Below are positions 33,889 through 39,468 of a stretch of 39,468 bases of DNA, piece after piece. This DNA is from Okeania hirsuta. GTDB taxonomy: Bacteria > Cyanobacteriota > Cyanobacteriia > Cyanobacteriales > Microcoleaceae. Location of the stretch: assembly GCF_003838195.1 (NCBI RefSeq), contig NZ_RCBY01000052.1:1-39468 (forward strand), read 5' to 3'. Position 1 is the stretch's first letter. Each line of letters opens with the position of its first letter. The position numbers and the translations under genes were made by a program. A model generated the notes under the pieces. The model saw nothing but the letters and a program-made list of their open reading frames with translations. It did no database searches and was not told the DNA's origin.

Positions 33889-35124
33889 ATGGCATTTTTT
33901 GAAAGTGAATACTTGCTGGAAAACTCTGATGTGGCAGCAGCAGTAAATAGCGGTGTGATGAGTTCTGGTTTTGAACACTATCTCCTGTTTGGGTTGTTTG
34001 AACAACGATCTGCTGCTTTTACTGGTACAACTGGCAATGACTTTCTCCCATAATTTTCCGTGGGTGTATCAGGAACAGAAATAGACTTGATCGGAGTACC
34101 TGTCACTTTAAATGCTGAAGGCGATCGTATTTATCAAACGGTTGTTGCAGGTGATGGAGGTGGTGGTTTTGATACTTTAGTTGGAGGCAACGCTACTGAT
34201 ATATTTGTCTTAGGTGAGTCTGGTCAAGATTTTTACAATGGTATAGATAGTAATGTTCGGATTAGCAATTTTGACCCCAGTGTTGACATTATCCAGTTGG
34301 GCAAAGAAAATAATTCATTTACTAGAAACTACTCCATTGGTTTTGCACCAGGAGAAACTGACGCTACCATTATTGCCCGTAGCACTACAGGAATAGGGTT
34401 AGCAGTGGTGGAGAATGTTGTCGATCCTTTTACTGGTGAGTTGCTTTTGGATGACAGTAACTTCCGCTTTGGTTCTCAAAACCCCCCGAATGACGAACCT
34501 TTACCTCTAGAAATATCTTTTGTAGAAGGCGAATATTTAGCAAATAATCCTGGCGTTGCTGAAGCTGTCAATAATGGGTTCATTGGTTCTGGTTTAGAAC
34601 ATTATCTCAACTTTGGTATTAATGAAAATCGAGCTGCTCTTTTTGGTGGTACCAGTGGTAGTGATCTTGTTAGACCTGTGGGAGAAGAAAATAATTTTCT
34701 GGAAGTAACTGGAGTTGCAGTAGATTACTTTTTTGAAAGAGATTACCTTAGTGATGGTCTCGGCGAGTTCGATCGCCTCATTGGCACTCCTGGAGTAAAT
34801 GAGTTTATCCTGGGAACTACAACTGTTATTACTCCTGTCATAATACCAGTAGCTGTACCTTTCTACTTAGGTGAAGGTGAGGCAACAATAGTAGATTTTA
34901 ACCAATTTGAGGGAGATTCTATTGAGCTATTTAAGCAGTCAATAGATAATATTCAGCTTTTTCCAGTGGGTAATGATTTAGTTATTGAGTACCAATCTTT
35001 AGAGAATAATGTTATTGAGGTAGATACTGTTGCTGTAATTGAGGGTGGTGCTAACTTAAACCTAACTCAAAATATTGAAACAATTGACGATTTTTTCGGA
35101 ATTGATAGAGTTATTTTGTTCTAA
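33889..35124 (+). pseudogene. Cyanobacterial NPDV-repeat surface-type protein, interrupted by in-frame TAA
   Basis: One reading frame of 411 codons contains a TAA at 34051-34053. Before it is MAFFESEYLLENSDVAAAVN with SGFEHYLLFGLFEQRSAAFTG. After it, FSVGVSGTEIDLIGV leads into GGGGFDTLVGGNATDIFVLG. A second copy of the same pair occurs later (EGEYLANNPGVAEAVNNGF, SGLEHYLNFG, FDRLIGTPGVNEFILG), so the protein is two repeats of an NPDV/HYLxFG unit plus an RTX-like beta segment, and the first repeat is the broken one. A shorter frame could start at GTG 34060 but has no ribosome-binding site and would cut a domain. Probably secreted or surface-associated; function unknown. Confidence 0.75.
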
Positions 35125-35640
35125 TATTTATGTAGGGTTGATATAGTTATAATAAAATTTGGCGTTGGTGATTTTGGCTATGATTTTTTTAAATGGCGAT
35201 CGCCTAAATATTAATTAAAAAGCATTTTATACTTGATAAATTTAGCTTTCATATCTTGATTCTCCAACGGCTAAAATTTTTGTTTGTAGTTGGACTTTAG
35301 TCCTTCAAATACTTGTCTTATATCATGTCTCTTTAAATACCCACAAATAACACTGATGAGGGAGCAGGGAGTAGGGGGAAATTTGATAGATTCTCAATTA
35401 TCTTGGGAATATCATTTTTACCCTTGTCTAATTAATGAGACTTGATAGTTGGGCTTTAGCCCAACTACAAGCCAACTACAAGCATAATTATAACTGTTCT
35501 ACCGAACAGGATATAATTCATAATTTAAGACCTATCAGTAAAAGTTTTAGTTAATATAAAAAATGGGAATTTAAGAGATTTTATTTTTAGAGATAAAAAC
35601 GTTTTTCTTATAATTAATTAATGAAACTTGAACTCAAATA
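35125..35640. other. Intergenic with hairpins
   Basis: Contains a HIP1 octamer near 35197, a lone ATATCATGTCTCTTTAAATA element end (about 35322), a TAGTTGGACTTTAGTCC repeat (about 35288) and a hairpin GTTGGGC-TTTA-GCCCAAC (35448-35465), a repeat type common in cyanobacterial spacers. Confidence 0.55.
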
Positions 35641-36237
35641 ATGAAGATTTTTCTAGAGACAGAAAGATTAGTTTTACGACAGTTTACTGAAGCTGATACA
35701 GAATTATTATTTGAGTTAGATAGTGACCCAGAAGTAACTCGATATACAAAATTAGGCGATCGCTCCGGAAAACCTACGACTTACGATGAGATTAAAAATA
35801 AATTTTTGCCTAAAGTTTTCAGGTATTACCAACAATATCAGAGTTATGGTTTTTGGGCAGCTATTGAAAAGTTAAGTAATAAATTTGTTGGTTGGTTTCA
35901 TTTTCGACCAGGTTTAGATAGTTATATGGGGGCAGCATTGTATCAAGAAAATGATATTGAACTTGGTTATCGGTTACAAAGAAAAGTTTGGGGAAAAGGA
36001 TATGCAACTGAAGGATCAAAAGCTTTAATTCGCAAAGGTTTTTTAGAGTGGGAAATACAGCAAGTAGCAGCAAGTGCATTGTTAGAAAATAAAGCATCTA
36101 TTCGAGTCATGGAAAAAGTGGGATTAAAATTTGAGCGAAATTTTGTTTATTCAGAATCTCAGCAAAAAGGTATTAAATATAGTTTGAGTCAAGATAATTT
36201 TTACTTGCTGGAAAAACCAAGAGTAAAAAAGGAATAA
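35641..36237 (+). CDS. GNAT-family N-acetyltransferase (RimJ/RimL type)
   Basis: A 198-residue acetyltransferase using acetyl-CoA. It begins METERLVLRQF-like (IFLETERLVLRQFTEAD). The acetyl-CoA loop is YRLQRKVWGKGYATEGSKAL, with the QxxGxG/A-type signature near residues 115-125, and the C-terminal ASALLENKASIRVMEKVGL is the usual late helix (N-x-x-S-x-R-V-M-E-K-x-G). Target unknown: small amines, antibiotics or protein N-termini are all possible. The 3' third is duplicated directly downstream. Confidence 0.9.
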   Translation: MKIFLETERLVLRQFTEADTELLFELDSDPEVTRYTKLGDRSGKPTTYDEIKNKFLPKVFRYYQQYQSYGFWAAIEKLSNKFVGWFHFRPGLDSYMGAALYQENDIELGYRLQRKVWGKGYATEGSKALIRKGFLEWEIQQVAASALLENKASIRVMEKVGLKFERNFVYSESQQKGIKYSLSQDNFYLLEKPRVKKE

Positions 36238-36253
36238 GGTTGATTAATTTTCA

Positions 36254-36800
36254 GTAGCAGCAAGTGCATTGTTAGAAAATAAAGCATCTATTCAAGTTAT
36301 GGAGAAAATGGGATTAAAATTTGAACGAAATTTTGTTTATTCAGAGTCTTAGCAACAAGTTGTTATACCAATTCGAAAAAAGAATGTTACGAATAATAAG
36401 TGCGATAAAAAGACAAATGCAGGATATGTATTTTGACAAAAAGAATGATTTCCGACCTAAAAAATGGTATTAAAGCTATTCATTCTGACTCCTGACTTCC
36501 CCTCCTGGGAGGGGCTAGGGGTGGGTTAACTCCTCAGAAATATCCTAGCTATTTGTAGCAAATATTTATTGATTTGGTATTATACCATCTCCAGATGATT
36601 AAGTATCATAAAAATCTTCGACTGAAGCCATCTGGAAGGAATATCCCAAATTTATGCTTCGTTTCCAGTGTTCCCTCTTGAATTTACATCTACATTATCA
36701 TTAATTAAACGGACATGATATTCAATATAGTTTGAGTCAAGATGATTTTTATTTGTTGAAAAAACGAAGATAAAAAAATGAATAAGGTTGATTAATTTTT
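36254..36800 (+). pseudogene. Decayed tandem copy of GNAT 3' end, split by an insertion
   Basis: 36254-36363 repeats 36064-36173 of the intact gene with few changes, including one that creates TAG in the Ser-Gln stretch. 36724-36800 repeats 36175-36253, including the gene's stop region and the trailing AAGGTTGATTAATTTT. About 360 bp between the two halves is an insertion starting near TATACCAATTCG and ending TTAAACGGACATGATATT, ends seen in other MITE-like repeats here. It carries a CCCCTCCTGGGAGGGG segment. Confidence 0.8.
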
Positions 36801-36972
36801 TTAATTTCCGTTGACTTATAATCAAAAAATTAAATCATTATGTAATAATCTATGGCAGCAATAAATAATCTAGTAAATTAATGAAAGTGTGAATCCACTC
36901 AGATAATTGAGAACAAATATAGCATTTTTAATGCCGATAAAGTAAAATATAATACTTTTTTTATCCTGTTGT

Positions 36973-37692
36973 ATGTTCTCTAAAGTCAAAAAAATTGTAC
37001 TTCACCCTAGCAATAAAAATTATATGAGTAATACTAATTCTACAAATTTACCCCTATGGGTGCAAGATAGAGAAAAAGTAATTTCTAATGATATAGATGT
37101 GGAATGGCGAGGCGGAAAACGACCAGATTATTCTCACAATGATCGAGTTTTTCAACAAGAGAGTAAATATGATCATCCAGAAGGGTCTTTAGAAGCGATC
37201 GCTCATAACCTAGTCAGGACTTTTGAGATGGAAGCATCTAATAAAATTAATCCTGAACAGTGGTTATCTGTTGTTGCCGATCAATTTCGCATGAGTAGTA
37301 ATGGAGGAAAAGAATATACTGCTCAGGAAGCAGGAAAACACGGGACATATAATCTTTTTATTAGTAAAAATAAACATTATGACCCTGACAAAGAAACTTT
37401 TGAATCATCCTTTGAAACCTTTAATAAAGCTTTTCCAAAAGGGTTTCTCTGGGAAGTAATAGAAGTACTTTCCGGACCGCCAAATGTTACTTTTAAATGG
37501 CGACATTGGGGGACTTTTCAAGGTAATTTTAAAGACTATCAACCTACTGGCGAAACAATCGAAATTATTGGTATGAGTATTGCTAGAGTAACTGAAGATT
37601 TAAAAATTTTGTCTGTAGAACATTATTTTGATAATAGTAAATTTATCAAAGATTTAACGGCTGGTGGTTGCCCATTTCATAGTCAAAAATAA
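36973..37692 (+). CDS. SnoaL-like / pathogen-related family protein
   Basis: A 239-residue soluble protein. Segments such as PLWVQDREKVISNDIDVEWRGG, a His- and Tyr-rich middle and FKWRHWGTFQGNFKDYQPTGETIEIIGM fit an NTF2-like alpha+beta barrel related to SnoaL-type polyketide cyclases and plant pathogen-related proteins. Catalytic role not determined. A start at ATG 37024 (MSNTNSTNLPLW) is plausible and would remove 17 basic residues; neither start has a clear ribosome-binding site. The C-terminus ends GGCPFHSQK. Isolated. Confidence 0.75.
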   Translation: MFSKVKKIVLHPSNKNYMSNTNSTNLPLWVQDREKVISNDIDVEWRGGKRPDYSHNDRVFQQESKYDHPEGSLEAIAHNLVRTFEMEASNKINPEQWLSVVADQFRMSSNGGKEYTAQEAGKHGTYNLFISKNKHYDPDKETFESSFETFNKAFPKGFLWEVIEVLSGPPNVTFKWRHWGTFQGNFKDYQPTGETIEIIGMSIARVTEDLKILSVEHYFDNSKFIKDLTAGGCPFHSQK

Positions 37693-38025
37693 GAGAATCA
37701 TTTTACAATACTTCGGCGATAATTAAATACAGAAAATATAGTAGTGGTCTGCCAAAATTTCATTATTAATAAGTAGTGGGAGCATATTGCTCCCATCTTG
37801 ATTAAAGATACCTCACGCTTATTCGAACAATTAGGAGAATATCTGCGCTAGCAAAGATAGTGGGTCAACAATTCCATATAATATAACTAATTAAATCTAA
37901 TTTGCTACGGAATAATCAGATTTCTTTTCTTATTTTAAAAATAACTTCTATTCTAGTCGCATTAAACAGCATCTCAAATCTATTTCTGAGAAATGCGACA
38001 TTGAACTCCGAGCAAAAAAGTAGAA
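37693..38025. other. Convergent intergenic region with hairpin
   Basis: 333 bp between converging genes. GGGAGCA-TAT-TGCTCCC (37778-37794) is a perfect 7-bp hairpin that may act as a bidirectional terminator, although the following T-tract is short. Confidence 0.5.
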
Positions 38026-38724
38026 CTAACAAGCACCTGACTTATTAAATACTACCCAAATTGTTTTCCATATTAACTTGAGATCGTATGCAATAGACCA
38101 TTTTTGCTGATAGTCAATATCCATGCGTACTATTTCTTCAAAGTCTTTCACACTAGAGCGACCATTAACCTGCCATTCTCCAGTCATACCAGGTTTGATA
38201 TCCAGTCTGTGCCAGTGATGAGCTTCATAATTTTTGACTTCATCAAAAGTAGGAGGGCGAGTTCCCACTAAACTCATATCTCCTTTGAGAACATTCCAGA
38301 ATTGAGGTAGTTCGTCTAAGCTAGTCCGACGCAGAAAGCGACCTATACGAGTTATTCTAGGATCTTTCTCATTTTTAAAAATGTTACCTTTTGCTTCGTT
38401 TTTGACAAGGTGCTTCAGTTTTTCTGCATCAACAACCATTGAACGAAACTTCCTGATCCAAAAAGTTTTTCCCCTAAAACCACAGCGAACCTGACTGAAA
38501 AATAGCGGACCGGGACTATCAAATTGCATGAATATAAATACAGGAATTGCAAATACTCCTGTGATCGCTAATCCGACTAAGGCGCCTAAAATATCAATCA
38601 GACGCTTGCTTGGACTATTGACAGACGGATGAGCTACTTGTTTGTATAAGTTAGTTGAGTATTTGTGTTCTAGAACTGCTAGAGAATTCATATTTGAAGA
38701 GACTGATAAGTTAGATGTATTCAT
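38026..38724 (-). CDS. Undecaprenyl-phosphate sugar transferase (RfbP/WcaJ type)
   Basis: A 232-residue monotopic membrane enzyme that transfers a sugar-1-phosphate to a polyprenyl phosphate carrier, the first step of exopolysaccharide or O-antigen synthesis. Order: variable 35 residues, SPSKRLIDILG (about 37-47), one membrane segment (about 46-67), KFRSM (92-96), DELPQ (137-141), GTRPP (154-158), KPGMTG (177-182). It is the short form, lacking the multi-helix N-terminus of full-length WcaJ. Sugar specificity unknown. No polysaccharide neighbours in the window. It is the last clear gene before the window end. Confidence 0.93.
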   Translation of the reverse strand: MNTSNLSVSSNMNSLAVLEHKYSTNLYKQVAHPSVNSPSKRLIDILGALVGLAITGVFAIPVFIFMQFDSPGPLFFSQVRCGFRGKTFWIRKFRSMVVDAEKLKHLVKNEAKGNIFKNEKDPRITRIGRFLRRTSLDELPQFWNVLKGDMSLVGTRPPTFDEVKNYEAHHWHRLDIKPGMTGEWQVNGRSSVKDFEEIVRMDIDYQQKWSIAYDLKLIWKTIWVVFNKSGAC

Positions 38725-39468
38725 AAAATTTGCACTGTGACATTCTGTTTTATATTTATGGAAAATTTTTATACTTACATCTTAGAAGAGCTAGATTTAA
38801 GGTGGTAGGGTAAAATACCTAACTTTACTGAATCTTCACAAATATCAGCCGTTTTTTAAAGTTTATGTGTTGTTTTGGTAATCCATCATCAAATCTTCCG
38901 GAAAGAGAAAAAATATTATGTATAATTAAATATTTTGCTTTTTTATGTTTTCTGGTGTTTGTAGATCGAATTAAGTATTATGTAATTAAAATCACAAAAA
39001 TTGTATATTCTAATACAATTATTTGTAACGAGAAACCCTTAGGTGTTTTTTTTTAACAATATGTTAATGGGACTTTAGATAAATATTTGCTGCTCCATAT
39101 TCCGTTATCTGTCCTATAGAACCCATTTGGTATCTTAGTCCGCGACCCGCGTTTTTTTACAAGAGTCAGGAAGACCGAGTCAGGAGATGAAGGGAAGGCA
39201 TAAGGGAAGCAGGTTAAAAAATACTCCCCATCTGTTTTTAAATAGATATCAAATAGGTTCTATAAACAAAATATTGTAATATTTTTGTATTAAGCTTATA
39301 ATGCAAACTATTTTTGACCAGGAAAACTTGTAGAGCAAGCGATCGCTAAATTACATTTTCGGCGTTGCTGAGTGGTAATGATTTTGAGATTAACTTTGGG
39401 CGCAAAACATCAGTTTTTCAATTTTACCTTCAGCTAATAGACATCTCCAAGAATCAAAAATCAATATC
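38725..39468. other. Intergenic region to window end
   Basis: Contains the MITE at 39115-39264, a HIP1 octamer near 39339 and, at 39438, the TAGACATCTCC end of another element running off the window. The 63-codon frame at 38865 is AT-rich, lacks a ribosome-binding site and is not called. Confidence 0.5.
39115..39264. repeat. MITE-like element, TIR TATAGAACC(C/T)ATTTGRTATC
   Basis: 150 bp with 20-bp inverted ends (TATAGAACCCATTTGGTATC against GATATCAAATAGGTTCTATA, 18 of 20 matching). The core has an AGTCAGGA-type segment. Second member of the family at 1635-1811. Confidence 0.75.

Overview
The window looks like chromosomal DNA from a filamentous, probably marine, cyanobacterium. It encodes PsbY, plastocyanin, cytochrome c6, flavodoxin, Ycf35 and a TIGR02652-type protein. 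HIP1 octamers (GCGATCGC) recur throughout, for example at 4594, 9203, 27443, 31694 and 37196. Base composition is AT-rich. Intergenic DNA is unusually abundant and full of heptanucleotide arrays and small inverted-repeat (MITE-like) elements. An Oscillatoriales-type genome (Trichodesmium/Okeania-like) fits; that placement is inference. No tRNA, rRNA, CRISPR array or transposase gene was seen.

Layout. 1-5.6 kb: a secreted metalloprotease gene broken by an in-frame TAG, methionine aminopeptidase, a small two-helix membrane protein, a VOC protein and a zinc-ribbon protein, separated by repeats. 5.9-9.1 kb: a gamma-carbonic-anhydrase-like protein, psbY (41 aa) with a clear terminator, and a CPA1 Na+/H+ antiporter. 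9.8-12.4 kb, minus strand: a DUF2997 - ycf35 - ferredoxin gene group into which an apparently intact IscB RNA-guided nuclease gene and its omegaRNA (HEARO RNA) have been placed, between ycf35 and the ferredoxin. 13.6 kb: a saccharopine-dehydrogenase-like oxidoreductase. 15.1-20.5 kb, minus strand: a tight three-gene operon of a dynamin-like GTPase, a second P-loop GTPase, and a single-span membrane protein with five Ig-like repeats. Its function is unknown; a membrane-surveillance or conflict role is a hypothesis.

21.5-28.2 kb is a trace-metal economy region: flavodoxin (iron-sparing), a TPR protein, cytochrome c6 (petJ), plastocyanin (petE), and the BlaI/BlaR-type pair petR-petP. In Synechocystis PetR and PetP switch petE and petJ according to copper. 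Here the petJ upstream region and the petE/petR intergenic region share a dyad, AAACGACAnnnTGTCA, proposed as the PetR operator.

29-39.5 kb carries housekeeping and accessory genes: a GGCT-like protein, an aldo/keto reductase with two Fe-S motifs, a bifunctional-nuclease-domain protein, riboflavin synthase (GTG start), a surface-type repeat protein broken by an in-frame TAA, a GNAT acetyltransferase followed by a decayed copy of its own 3' end, a SnoaL-like protein and a sugar transferase.

The most notable items are the IscB/omegaRNA insertion, the GTPase operon, the complete copper-switch locus with a shared operator candidate, and a modular GC-rich repeat (19-nt units plus n x 32-nt units with a covarying stem) embedded in heptamer arrays.
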